A stretch of DNA of 64,000 nucleotides from Yponomeuta sedellus (GCA_934045075.1 OW203736.1:9005109-9069108), one strand, 5' to 3'; counted from the stretch's first letter, positions 21,100 through 31,393 are shown. Notes: generated by a model from the letters alone, not told the origin. Program-made: numbers and translations.

Positions 21100-21917
21100 A
21101 TGGCTACAAAGAACGAAGAAACAGCGGATAGCAGCAAGGCGACAAGGACCGCTGACGAAGAGCAAGCAATAAGCAACCCCAACAAGGCCGTTGACAAAAT
21201 AGATCTAGTACTAACAGAGATAAGCAAGATGAAGCTCGAGATCGCGGAACTTCGACGAGGACAAGATCGACGACCGTACCGACACCGCTCAAGCTCCAGG
21301 GGAAGGCCACGGTCGAACTCACGAGGACGTCAGCATGCCAATTACGGAGGACCCAATTGGTTATGTTATTATCACCACCGCTACGGAGACAAAGCACAAA
21401 AGTGTGAGGAACCATGCGCCAAGAGGCAGAAGGAAAACTAGAGGCGACATCGACCATGGCGGAAGTCGGTGTGATTAGCAACCGCCTATGTTTATATGAC
21501 AGAAACACAAGAGAAAAATTCCTCGTAGACACCGGCGCAGATATCTCGGTGATTGCATCAAGGGGCAAGAAGAATTCCGTCGCAAGCGAAGTATGTAAGC
21601 TATATGCTGCAAATAATACGCCCATAGACACATACGGACAGCGGACTATAAACCTGGACTTCGGTTTGCGACGCAGTTTCAATTGGACTTTTATCATCGC
21701 CAACGTAAAAACTTCTATAGTAGGAGCAGACTTTTTGCATTACCACAGGTTACTAGTAGACTTACACAACCGCAGAATAATTGACAGCGTCACCGAGTTG
21801 TCAATCAACGGGCTGAGCATAGAAAGTTGTGACAGTGGTACCATTAGAACCGTGAGTACATCCGATCCATATCATGAACTACTAACCCATTACCCAAATA
21901 TCACGTCGGGGTCACCA
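21100..21917 (+). pseudogene. gypsy-2 gag end and protease (inverted segment)
   Basis: Plus-strand gag from ATG 21100 is short (113 codons): a charged N-terminus, an Arg/Ser-rich tract (RSSSRGRPRSNSRGRQ), then WLCYYHHRYGDKAQKCEEPC, the single zinc-binding motif seen in some gypsy gags. The bulk of gag between the helix MKLEIAELRRGQ and the knuckle looks deleted. The protease frame (21414-21917) has FLVDTGADISVIAS with the D-T-G active site and ends at LLTHYPNIT, where it joins the inverted primer-site sequence. Both frames are open, so the segment is young. Confidence 0.82.
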
Positions 21918-21918
21918 G

Positions 21919-22119
21919 ATATGCAGGCCTCGGGGCGCCCGCAGTTGGGTTTGCGACGAAAATCAAATATATTAAATTAAACTCAAAAATGCATATTCAC
22001 TTCACGGCTGTATTTTGAAATCTGACAAATAAAGGAAAAAAAACTGAAAAGCGTAAAACTAAATTCAAATTACAAAAAATCATAAAATAAAATAAAATCC
22101 TCTGTAGAGAGCCGCCACA
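21919..22119 (-). repeat. gypsy-2 5' LTR
   Basis: 201 bp with the primer site TGGTGACCCCGACG directly inside on the minus strand. About 60 bp of this LTR's terminal sequence also occurs inverted at 21001-21060. Confidence 0.88.
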
Positions 22120-22123
22120 GTTC

Positions 22124-23425
22124 ACAAGTTACACTGTCTAAAGTTGTTGGTCCCTACTGAAAATCAGATTGCCATCAATTTCAATAATTATATTTTTTTA
22201 CTTTAAATCCTAATTCCCTACTTTATAACTGAAAATGTTTCACAGACCTTGCCTAGAAGAAACCTTCATGTGAAGTCAATCCAGCCGCAGGCGGGGACGC
22301 ACAGCACGAGCCAGAACGCAGAGTCAGCAGCGTCGACTCCATGCGCTATCACCGGAGCAGGACCGAAGGGGCTTCACAAGAAGACATTGGCAAGTTGTCT
22401 TGATCCAAATTCCTCTCCCAGCATGAGAGAAACTAAGTGCATGTAGCACAGCCTGACAAAAATGTCGTAACCTTTTGGTTGCGAAATTTTTGTCAGGCTG
22501 TGCGGCTGTTTCTCGACAGCGAAAAGAAAACACTGCCTCAAACGAAATCACCAAAAGTTAAACAAAAACACTAAAAGCTATAAAAAAAATAAACTCTATC
22601 CAGCTTAAAAGGAAGAAAATTGCTTCTATTAGAAGATTGCAAATGGCGCAAGCATGTGGCAGGCATTTATTAAATTGGGATGAATCTTACCGAAGACGTT
22701 CAGCAACTAAGGATTGTCTAAACCCTGGTAATCCCTCCTTTACCCTTTTTCATGAGTCTGATATTTATTGAAAATAGCCACGAATATGAGAGATGACCTA
22801 ACCTGAATTGTACAAGATTCTACACACAGCTTTCCATATAAGTATTTACTTACAGGGTCCCTGCTGCTACTAAATATAATTTAAATGGGCTGCTTCGACG
22901 CCATCTGAGCCAAGTCTGCTCACAATGGAGGACCAAACCTCCGTCAATCACCAGATGCTTCAAGCTATAAAATCCCTCTCATCATTTTGGAGCCCAAGCT
23001 GCCAGTCAAGTCACAATTTTCAATCTTATGCTTGGGTGGCCATACTATGAGAATTATTCTCTCCGAAAACAATATTCCAAAATTTCCATATTGTGTGAAT
23101 AACCTTTACTTGTATTTTTTTATTACTAGATGTATTTAGTCTTTGTTTCATACGTTATTATTTTTCTATCTTTTAATTAAATAAATGATATTCATCAATA
23201 CCTGAAGTTACTATTTTTCCCTGAAATGGGGTAACTAGATTTCCTATGGCAACCCAAACAATGCAACGACCAATCACAGGCGGCCTCTCATCAAAACAGA
23301 CCTAAAGAAGAGATGTCCGCCTACAAAATTCTATAGTGATACCAGAGTAAATCGAAACCGGAGCCGTTCAAGTCATTTGAGAAAACACGCAACGTGACAG
23401 TTTACCACCGTGTTGATGCTAAGGT
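22124..23425. other. No gene recognised; one 22-bp hairpin
   Basis: Contains an inverted repeat (22446-22467 and 22482-22503, GCACAGCCTGACAAAAATG arms with one mismatch, 14-base loop). The end (23220-23425) may be the 5' region or first exon of the transposase-like gene that follows, since an AAGGTATGT donor-like site is at about 23421. Confidence 0.45.
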
Positions 23426-23681
23426 ATGTCTAACCTAAGTGATTTTATTGTAATTGTTGTTTTAATCTATAACTTATCACGTGCTAAAGAAGGCATGGCT
23501 CAAGTTGACATGAGAAAACCAAATGTCCCAATAAAATATACAGAAACAGCTAAAGACTATTTTAAATTTTTTATTGAAAAACTCCCTGCAATCCCATCAC
23601 ACTACAATAGAAAACGAACAACCAGAACGTATCTCCCTCAAGAACTAAAGAGTGAATCAAATTCATATACGTTGTATTTAA

Positions 23682-25992
23682 CCCTCAATTGGGCGCGTGG
23701 GGTGTTGTACGCCCCAACGCCTATTCTGTGGCTTATAACTTTTTAAAATTTAAATTCGCCGCGCTGTTGTTCCAGGTAGCTTAATATTCGCGTGTGACGT
23801 TTACGAACCAGTCGTGAGCGGCGCTCCGTCGTGCTCGGTTGGGTTTGGAAAGCGTGTTTGGGGTGCCTGACGTGACTGTTTGTGTAGTGTAAATTCTGGG
23901 TAAGCAGATATTTATTACTATTGATATTTTTGCACAAAACGTTGTGATTTCATAAATAAAAAGTGTTAGTGGTATTGATTGTACTGATCATTGTGTTTTT
24001 TGCTGTTTTAGGTTAGCTTCAAAATGCCTCGTGAACTGAATGATCTGCAAATTCGACTGCTGTTGGAGGAGGAAGAAGAAGAGCCTAAAGATAGTGCATC
24101 TGAAGATGAACAACAACGTGAACATATAGTGAGTGATCATAACAGTGAATCGGAACAAAGTGAAGATGAAACTAATGATCTCTGGAGTAGTGATGATGAA
24201 ATTCCATTACAAAACGTAGCCAGCACTTCTCAAAGTCATGGACGACGTGAAGAATTATTTTACCTTGGAAAGAATAAACAAACCAAATGGTCTAAACAAG
24301 CACCAGACGCCAGGGTCAGAACTAGACGTGCTAATATTGTGACAGAAGCTGCTGGGCCTAAAGGGCTTGCTATGGATTCAAACGTCACTGAGCGAAGTAT
24401 TTTTGAGTATATTCTCACGGGAGGCAATAGATCTTATTCTGATACACACAAATAAACAAATTGTATCCATTAGAGGCAACTTCCAAAGAGAACGTGATTG
24501 CAAAGAAGTGTCTTATGAAGAGTTACTCGCATTCTTCGGACTCCTTTTTATGTCGGGGGTGCTTCGATCATCGCATTTGAACTATCTAGATTTGTGGGTC
24601 AATGATGGTACAGGAAACGTTTTTTTTTTTCGAACACAATGAGTAGCAAAAGGTTCCTTTTCCTTCTCAGGAGTTTACGGTTCGATTGTCGAGCAACAAG
24701 AGGAGAGAGGCAGTTATTGGATAAACTGGCACCTATCAGAGAGTTCTGCAATATGATGAATTATAATTTTCAGCGATGTTATAGTATGTCTGAAAATGTA
24801 ACCATTGATGAGCAGTTGCCGGGGTTCCGTGGAAGATTCAGTGCTGTGGTATTTATGCCTAGCAAACCCACCAAATATGGGATAAAACATTTTGCGCTCG
24901 TGGACTCCGCAACATATTATTTACAGAAATTTTAAGTTTATCTTGGGGTTCAACCTGATGGACCATTCAAACTACCGTCTGATACCGAAAGTTTAGTAAA
25001 ACGAATGATAGAACCTATATCAGGCACTGGAAGAAATGTCACTATGGATAACTGGTTCACAAGTGTTCCATTGGCCAAATCACTATTAGAAGAACATTCT
25101 CTTACCATGGTAGGCACACTCAGAAAGAATAAGGCCGAAATACCAAACTGTTTTCTTCCGGAAAAAAGCAGAGAAGTTCATTCAAGCTTATTTGGTTTCC
25201 AAAAAGATATGACTTTGTGCTCCTATGTACCGAAACAAAAAAAGGCCGTTTTGCTTTTGTCCACAATGCATCATGACGATAATATTGAAGGTGACAAAAG
25301 AAAGCCAGAAATAATTCATTTTTATAACAAAACAAAAGGGGGTGTGGATACGAATGATCAAATGTGTGCAAGCTATAACGTAGGGAGACGTACAAAAAGA
25401 TGGCCGATGGCGATATTTTTCCACCTGTTCAATATTACCGGGATCAATTCCTATGTTATATACAAAATGAAAAATAACTCCAATATATCACGAAGGGTAT
25501 TTCTGAAGCAATTGGCAGTTGATTTGGTCAAACCACACCAAATTTCACGATCCAGTATACCCATACTACCACGACCACTACAAAAACGACTAAAAAGGCA
25601 ACATGAAAGTCAGGACCAAGAATCAGTTTCCGGAGCAGGCCGATCATCTTCGTACAAAAGATGTTACGTGTGTCCACGAACCAAGGATAGAAAATCAAAG
25701 ACTGAATGCTCAAAGTGTCATAAACACGTGTGCAACGACCACATGATTGTTGTATGCCAAAGTTGTAACGTAGAAAACTAGTACTTTTTCAAAGTTCCTA
25801 TTTTATGTTCCAAAATATTTTAATTATGTTGAAAAGAAGTTAAAGAGTTGATTATAACATACCTTTAAGTGTTCTCATAAATAAAAGCCTAATATTGCAT
25901 TTATTTCGAATTTTATTTAACAAATTAATTTTGGGGTGCCGCACACCCCACGCGACCGTTTATGCAACTTTTTAGACGCGCCTAGTTAAGGG
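23682..25992 (+). mobile_element. piggyBac-1 element, complete, TTAA target
   Basis: Ends are CCCTCAATTGGGCGCG (left) and the complement of CCCTTAACTAGGCGCG (right), each flanked by TTAA (23678-23681, 25993-25996). Subterminal GGGGTG...GCCCC-type inverted motifs occur at both ends. It carries a full but damaged transposase. Excision of piggyBac elements normally restores TTAA exactly, which fits the intact coding join of the host gene. Confidence 0.92.
24024..25781 (+). pseudogene. piggyBac-1 transposase, two frameshifts and one stop
   Basis: Starts at ATG 24024 with an acidic N-terminus (LLEEEEEEPKDSASEDE), then the dimerisation/DNA-binding domain (SYEELLAFFGLLFMSGVLRS). The frame shifts near 24450 and again near 24630 at a poly-T run, and a stop interrupts at 24935. 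The catalytic Asp triad is present: TIDEQLPGFRG, VTMDNWFTS and KGGVDTNDQM. The C-terminal cysteine-rich domain (CYVCPRTKDRKSKTECSKC, then CNDHMIVVCQSC) that binds the terminal repeats is intact. About 585 codons if joined, normal for the family. Inactive as read, but few lesions. Confidence 0.92.
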
Positions 25993-26062
25993 TTAAAGGA
26001 ATGCAATGAAAAGGGCCAAGAAAAAAATAGTGAGGATATATTTCGAAGCATCTTTAAAGAAT

Positions 26063-26104
26063 TATACTATTTTTATTTTAATGCACTAACCCGTGCTGTT
26101 TAAA
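26063..26104 (-). mobile_element. SINE-A 3' tail with 13-bp TSD
   Basis: On the minus strand it contains AGCACGGGTTAGTGCATT and AAAATAAAAATAGTATA. Direct repeats ATCTTTAAAGAAT flank it (26050-26062, 26105-26117). Removing it rejoins the coding frame at IFKEYNI of the transposase-like gene. Confidence 0.75.
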
Positions 26105-26640
26105 ATCTTTAAAGAATATAACATCAGCTTTCACGTACCAAAAAAAGACAAATGCGTAGTATGCACCAAAGTAGAAAATAATAAAGAAACAATGAACGAT
26201 GACGAAAAGGAGCTATAGAAAGAAAAGAAAGCAACAAATGAGCGATTTAAGATCCATCAAAATCTAAGAGCAATAAATAACGAAACTATCTAATATGTAG
26301 CTTCGATTTACAAAAAGAATACACCACACGGCCAAAGTATGCTTATGTATTATTCTCGAAAATATGCGGTGTACAATTTCACTATTTATGACAGCGCAAC
26401 ACAAGAAGTTATCTGTTTTACATGGGAAGAAAGCGACGGAAAAAGAGGAAGTAACGAAATTGCAACTTGCCTGCTGTATTTTCTAAAACTAAATAATGGT
26501 CAAGAAGGGAACTAAAAACGTGTTGCTTTATTGCGATTCGTGCAGAGGCCAGAACAAGAACAAAACTGTTTTAGCCGCCATTAATCATTTCCTCAAGTCT
26601 GCAGCTAACGTAAATGTGATAGGTTTGGAATTAGAGCCAA

Positions 26641-27232
26641 GGAATTAGAGCTTGTGGCTTGTATCCATTTGATGCTAACTCAGTTAATTACTCTTAAGTA
26701 ATTTCAAAGCCAACAACCTTGCCTTTGCCAGCAACAAACGATGAAACTCAGCCACAAAAGTCAATGCCATTTTCTAAATTGATGTTGTTGGGCAAGACAT
26801 TCATGATCTCTTAAATTTATTCGCATCAAAAATGTTGTAGCTGAGAAACAAAAGAATATTTCTTCACTATATTTCGTCTTTGGGAGTTTTTTCATGAAAA
26901 TGGCACAGCTGAAATGGCGGTTAACACTGACGGTTCCCTGCACCATTTAAGATGTGAGGATTCAGAAAACAACAGAGATCTTCTACCCCCTGCAAAAGCA
27001 GCTACGAATCATAGATCGATTCGATCGGTTGCAATAGAGATACCCTATGAAAGCCCAGTTGAACACATGGATTTGCTTGTGAACAGCACTTTAAGTCCAT
27101 TTTTATTGAATGATGATGAGATTTTACGACCAGTACCATCAGAGGATGTCGATTCAAGAAATTGTCATACTCAATTTCAATTACTGGCTGAAGAATGTGG
27201 CTCACCTATAACTTTAAAAGACCTTGCGACAG
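26641..27232 (+). other. Unrecognised open frame (26914-27232) and spacer
   Basis: A plus-strand frame of about 106 codons (NTDGSLHHLRCEDSENNRDL ... SPVEHMDLLVNSTLSPFLL) begins at 26914 and runs into gypsy-3 sequence at about 27233. It has acidic and proline patches and no motif I know. It may be the C-terminal region of the neighbouring transposase-like gene or of another element. The 26641-26913 part has stops in all frames. Confidence 0.3.
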
Positions 27233-27717
27233 CTTGTCCCCGGCGAGCTCTTGCATGCGGCGGAAAAAAAGGGATGGTTTTTGGTCTCCGAGGACCATCT
27301 CCTTCAACAGCTGGTGCAGTTGCTTCTCTTCAGACTGCTCTGGAAGGCGTGTAGAAGCCTGTTTTCCACGGCGTCGTACTTGTGTGTCTCTGGTCGCGCC
27401 CGAAGTATGTAATTGACGTGCCTCAGTTCGTCGCGTCCCAGTCTTGCAACCAGCAGCTCATATTTGAGCTGGTCCGAAGCTTTTTGAGCGCCAATTATTA
27501 TTTCGAATTGGTGAAACCATAGCGACAGCATCTCGCGCTAAAACTCTAGGACACGGTTTTTTATCGAAACCGCAGTCAGCTCCGGAGACTCCTGTTTTAC
27601 CATGTACGTCGGCGGCTGTGTGTAAAAGGTTTGATGTGGCTGCGACGCCTGCTGCACCCCGGCGGCTTCGTTGGATGTGCTGGCAGCCGGCCCTTCCAGT
27701 TGTTCGTTGTTGCTCAT
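27233..27717 (-). pseudogene. gypsy-3 gag, truncated
   Basis: Minus strand from ATG 27717 (MSNNEQLEGPAASTSNEA). After an in-frame stop at about 27540 the conserved gag helix bundle follows (LWFHQFEIIIGAQKASDQLK, then KYDAVENRLLHAFQSS). A frame change near 27315 precedes LLKEMVLGDQKPSLFFRRMQ and ELAGDKLSQ, the standard end of this gag core. Similarity stops at about 27233, so zinc knuckle and pol are missing: a 5' fragment of a Ty3/gypsy element whose leader and LTR lie to the right. Confidence 0.82.
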
Positions 27718-27807
27718 GTTGACGTTATTCGCACCACAAATTCACAAAATGTTCACGAATGTTCCAAATCACGTAGGTGCGTCCACCACTGTTGCTAATG
27801 TCTTTGC

Positions 27808-28015
27808 TGTGGGGGTCTGAATATGGTGTGATTGGTTACTGTTATCAGAAGGCTTTACTTTATCGAATCGGTTGACGGGAGAATAAAAGAAAGGCGCGCG
27901 AGTGAGTTGAGCAAGCGCTGGGTGCGTACTGTCAGTTTATTCGGACCATAGGTTGCGCGCGGCGCGGCGGCGCGACATTTGACACTGCATTACTACATAA
28001 TGTTTAACCGTCACA
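27808..28015 (-). repeat. gypsy-3 5' LTR
   Basis: On the minus strand it starts TGTGACGGTTAAAC and ends about CAGACCCCCACA, followed by GCAACAGTGGTGGACGC, a leader motif common before gypsy gags of this kind. About 208 bp. No partner LTR in the window. Confidence 0.65.
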
Positions 28016-28020
28016 ATATA

Positions 28021-28088
28021 AAAACCTATTTAGAGGCTAAAAATTCCACCCATGCCGATATTCGAACCCGCGACCTCTGGCTATCCGT
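28021..28088 (-). mobile_element. SINE-A, 5'-truncated, 11-bp TSD
   Basis: On the minus strand: GCCAGAGGTCGCGGGTTCGA (B box) and then TTTTTAGCCTCTAAATAGG. Flanked by GTCACAATATA at 28010-28020 and 28089-28099. It inserted at the very edge of the gypsy-3 LTR. Confidence 0.75.
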
Positions 28089-28349
28089 GTCACAATATAA
28101 TTTATGACGCGTTAGTTGTAAAACTGTTACATTAAAACTAAGAGTCATATCATTATTATTTCTGACCCTGATAACTTAGAATAAAACAGCGTTGATGTCA
28201 TAATTTTATTACAGGTGAGTTATTTGTATGATATATTTCTTCTTGTTACGATTTTCCAGATATATTTTTTTTATTATGTACCGTGATGTGTCAGTCTTTA
28301 CGTTATACATGCTAAAACAAAACACCCAATGAAGTTTCTTATTCCGTAG

Positions 28350-29650
28350 ATGGCATCGCGGTCTAGAACGATAGTTTTATTAGCGACAAAAAGTAACGCC
28401 GAGCAAGAAGATAATGAAGACGTGACGTGATAAATGAAGACGTACTTGATATTCCAAGCAATTTAACAACCCATATTCCTGTAGAGGAAATCAGTAAGTA
28501 TAAACCTTTGTAAAGCGCGGTCGCCGAGCAGAGAGAATTTCTTACATTGAACTGGTGTTAGTTATCTCTGTCGCTCCCACGTAAATATTGCATCACGCTC
28601 GATCAGTGCACAGTGCATCTTTGCGAGCGTGATGCAATTTATTGTTCAGCTTCCCGGGGATACTTCATCTATGTAGTATCTACAAGTGTTATAATATTAA
28701 CTACCTTTTGCTATTTTCAGACAATGATCCAGGAAACAGCTATATACGGGAACGTCGCTTGTCAACTATATAGCAGTAGCAGCAGTTCATCGAGTAGCTC
28801 TTCAAGCAGTACCGCGTCGTTTTATGAAGGTAGTAGTTATACAACCTAATACATACATATAATAACCTATACATATTAATATCGCTGTGACAGTTTTGTG
28901 ATCCTAAATATTATTATGTTATTTCTTTATAGACTTTGATGACTCCGTCAGAGATCCAAACTATGTTGCGGCCGCAGATGTTCGAGAGGTAGTTATTCAC
29001 ACATTAAGTGAAACGAGTTCACATAAAGCAGAGGAAAATGAAGCCAACCAAAGCATGCAACGTGAATCACATAATATTACGGAAAATCAGATTAGTAGAA
29101 GCACACAACGTGGGTCAGAGAAAAACGCAGAAAATGTGGGTAGCTCACGCGAACCACATGGACTAGGAATTGTTACGGAAAGTGAGGTTAGCACAAGTAT
29201 ACAACATGAATCAACACAAACAGATGATACTCCAACTAAAAAGGGACAAAAGACCGAAAAAGACAGGAAAAAAGCATAGCGAAAAGATTAAGGAACTGCG
29301 GCAAATCGTATGAATCGCCAAAGACAAAGAAAATTGTTCATGAACGCGAGCTGAAATCACCTTGCAAAGAAAGTTGTCGATTTAAATGTTAATTAAATGC
29401 AAGAGGTCCCGGGTTCGAATCCCGGCTGGGAACCAAAAAAAAGTCCAGGTCTTGGATGTTTATATGTTTGTCATGTCGTTGTTTCTGGTTCCCACGACAC
29501 AGGGTATCCTAGTGTGGGGCCAGAAGCAATGTATGTGCTTGGATGTAAATGTTAAATGTTAAATTTTGCTTTACAGAGGACCAACGACAAAAAATATTAC
29601 GAGAATACTGGAGTTTGGCAGAAATTGAAAAACAGTGGACATTATGGCTA
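28350..29650 (+). pseudogene. Multi-copy insect transposase-like gene, copy B, N-terminal exons
   Basis: An exon-structured N-terminal part of the same family as the gene at 23.4 kb. Exon 1 starts MASRSRTIVLLATKSNAE with a GTAAGTATA donor near 28493; exon 2 follows CTATTTTCAG at about 28721 and encodes a poly-Ser tract; exon 3 follows TTCTTTATAG at about 28932 (DFDDSVRDPNYVAAADV). A Gln/Ser/Thr-rich linker is followed, after a stop and frame change near 29279, by the conserved zinc-binding block RNCGKSYESPKTKK ... CKESCRFKC. SINE-B then interrupts, and FTEDQRQKILREYWSLAEIE continues at 29575. Similarity breaks at about 29650, where an inverted family fragment begins. A small hairpin (28587-28601/28624-28638) lies in intron 1. 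Confidence 0.55.
29403..29565 (+). mobile_element. SINE-B, truncated head
   Basis: Begins in the tRNA-like 3' half (GGTCCCGGGTTCGAATCCCG), followed by a tRNA-unrelated body. Flanks share AAATGTTAA-type repeats (about 29387 and 29552), a possible target duplication. It separates the CRFKC and FTEDQRQ blocks of the host gene. Confidence 0.6.
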
Positions 29651-29661
29651 ACTCTATACAA

Positions 29662-30000
29662 TTAGTAGTCCCAAAACACCGTTATGTTAAATTGGATTCC
29701 CATTTTCATGCATATGACTGCAATAGGATATGTGTTGTTGTTTTCGCCTACAGCCACAAAGCTTTCATTAAAACCTATTATTCTTGGCGTAAAGATTAGT
29801 TCTTTGAACATTTCACACCTGGGTAGCATTATCACCTTTTGAAGATCTACAGAAAAACAGGGATGATTTGTATGTTGTTTCTTTGAATCTTTTTCGTATA
29901 CGATATGAGCCTTTGTGTAAAGCTCATGGTGCTTGACCCAGTCACCACATTTCTCACATCCAGTTTCTGTAGTTGGATTTAAGTGTTTAGTTTCTTTCAC
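29662..30000 (-). pseudogene. Multi-copy insect transposase-like gene, central fragment, opposite strand
   Basis: Open minus-strand frame of 112 codons with CEKCGDWVKHHELYTKA (CxxC zinc-binding), then CFSVDLQKVIMLPRCEMFKE, in which the SVDLQKVIMLP box contains a candidate catalytic Asp, and FNESFVAVGENNNTYPIAVI. This corresponds to the middle of the same family as the copies at 23.4 and 28.3 kb but lies head-to-head with the latter. Truncated at both sides. Confidence 0.6.
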
Positions 30001-30715
30001 ACGGAGTTCTCTATTGAAGAGTCTATTATGCGAAATAAACTATACAATTTGCGAGCAAGTCAACTCAATTCAACAAGTCAACTGCTAAGAATATTCGCTG
30101 CCTAAAGCCAACCATTAAAACATACACACATACAACTATTACTTTATATTTAGTGGTGGCAAACAATCTATTCCAGCATCTTGAAATGCTTCGCCATCCC
30201 GCTTCGCCTATTCGCCTACTGCTCGAGGTCAACGAACGGCGTGTAGGCGTAATAGGCGGAAGGTAGCTACCTGCCTTCTTTGCGGCCGGCCCCGAGCTTC
30301 CATCAGCTGATCGACGAAGTGAGGAGAGTGTCGTATGCAGTACCTACTTTCTAATTCAATTTGATGAAAATCAGTGCAAGTTACCATGGCTCTAAGCAAA
30401 CAAAATATTCAAATGGAACAGAACCAAGCGATGCACAATGGGGCCACTTATAAAGAGGCAGTGATAAGAAAAGTTTCATAAATCTTCGGTAAGCACATTG
30501 TTGTTAGTGTTTTTGGTGAGATGAGGGTAAATGTGATGTTGCCTCATACTTAGTTTTTAAGACTACCTTAATATTTTAAAAATATCATTCCGATGTAAAA
30601 CCTAACTGTACTCAGGGCTGCAAGTGATACAAATTACTTCAGCCAGATGTCGCTGCCTGTTCGTAATACAGAGAGTATTGTAAAGAGGTTTGAAATTTCA
30701 CTGATGACGGTGAGT
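30001..30715. other. No gene recognised
   Basis: A GC-richer patch at 30190-30300 contains a near-palindromic TTCGCCTATTCGCCTA stretch. No protein motif or element end identified. Confidence 0.4.
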
Positions 30716-30820
30716 CGCCCATTAGCTCAGTTGGAAGAGCGCTGGCACAGATAGCCAGAGGTCGCGGGTTGGAATCCCGGCGTGGGTGGAATTTTTAGCC
30801 TCTAAATAGGTTCTTTAAAA
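30716..30820 (+). mobile_element. SINE-A copy with intact tRNA-like head
   Basis: A tRNA-like head with A box TTAGCTCAGTTGG and B box GGGTTGGAATCCC and foldable anticodon arm CTGGC/GCCAG, followed directly by the SINE-A body TTTTTAGCCTCTAAATAGG. The residue before the anticodon is C rather than the obligatory U33, so a working tRNA is unlikely. The 3' tail is truncated relative to the 58.7-kb copy. Confidence 0.72.
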
Positions 30821-31095
30821 CTATTTGTCGGTTAACGAATCGCACAGATAAAATTACTCGTGAGCCAAACTGTGATATCTTTATAACCATAAGTGATATT
30901 TATTTACGATACAAACACACCTTTTTAAAAGTTAAACTATAGCTTATGAAAGACTTTCATTGAAAGTCATAGTATTTTTTACCCAGAACGTGAAATGGTT
31001 CATCGATTCACTTTTGTTCAGGCAACCACATCTCTAGCTTTTTCTTATTTTGTTGTACACTCATATTCTGTCGAAAGAAACCCTGTCAAATAATT

Positions 31096-31393
31096 CAATA
31101 GGGAATGGAAGAAAATATCAGAAGTATCAGAGAAAAAAAAAAATCTGTGATGACAATGACATTGACAGCTCCCGTCGTTGTCATCACAGATTTTTTTTTC
31201 ATTAGTAGCGGACCAAGGAATGTGTCTGTTAAGCCGTACTGAGCCCAGAACGACGAATGGAAGAATATTAGGATTATTTAAAATTTAACTACGAAGCCAA
31301 AAAATTTAAACTTTTTTCTAGCGTTAAGGAAGGTTATTCTTATCACCAAAAAAAAAATCAAGCACTTCTGATATTTTCTTCCATTCCCTATTG
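31096..31393. mobile_element. MITE with 30-bp terminal inverted repeats
   Basis: Ends CAATAGGGAATGGAAGAAAA... mirror exactly over 30 bp (31096-31125, 31364-31393). An inner inverted repeat (AAAATCTGTGATGACAA arms, about 31133-31192) adds a second hairpin. No convincing target duplication found, so the superfamily is unknown. It lies just upstream of the RAG1-like gene block 1. Confidence 0.72.

Larger units (their letters stand above)
19955..22119 (-). mobile_element. gypsy-2: LTR element with internally inverted gag-protease segment
   Basis: Matching 201-bp LTRs (19955-20155, 21919-22119) run TGTGGCGGC...GCATAT on the minus strand, with a 4-bp TSD GTTC (19951-19954, 22120-22123). A purine tract (AGAGGGGGAGTAC) abuts the 3' LTR, and the primer site TGGTGACCCCGACGTGA follows the 5' LTR. 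Between them, integrase (20435-21000) is on the expected minus strand. An LTR end, a second primer site (about 21061), gag and protease (21001-21917) are on the plus strand. RT and RNase H are absent. The single external TSD shows the rearranged molecule integrated as such, or rearranged later without touching its ends. Confidence 0.85.
23426..26640 (+). pseudogene. Uncharacterised multi-copy insect transposase-like gene, copy A
   Basis: A family I recognise as recurrent in insect genomes but cannot name with certainty. Before the piggyBac: VPIKYTETAKDYFKFFIEKL and HYNRKRTTRTYLPQEL. After it: FKEYNISFHVPKKDKCVVC (CxxC zinc-binding), a stop after DDEKEL, YYSRKYAVYNFTIYD, CFTWEESDGKRGSNEIATCL and the probable catalytic LLYCDSCRGQNKNKTVLAAI. 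The YNFTIYD, GxxEIA and DSCxGQNxN boxes are diagnostic and suggest an RNase H-like DDE fold. The piggyBac lies exactly at a TTAA: joining the flanks gives SYTLYLKECNEK in frame. A SINE tail also interrupts it. Several stops; inactive. Confidence 0.6.

Noticed and set aside
24024..24935. Domesticated host piggyBac-derived gene
   Set aside because: Intact TTAA-flanked terminal repeats plus frameshifts show an ordinary decaying transposon.
28606..28612. Isolated CACAGTG heptamer as a further RSS-like end
   Set aside because: No A-rich nonamer at 12 or 23 bases, and it sits in the loop of a small hairpin in an intron.
28797..28830. Poly-serine microprotein
   Set aside because: The serine run is an AGC/TCA repeat within exon 2 of the transposase-like gene; no independent start or stop context.
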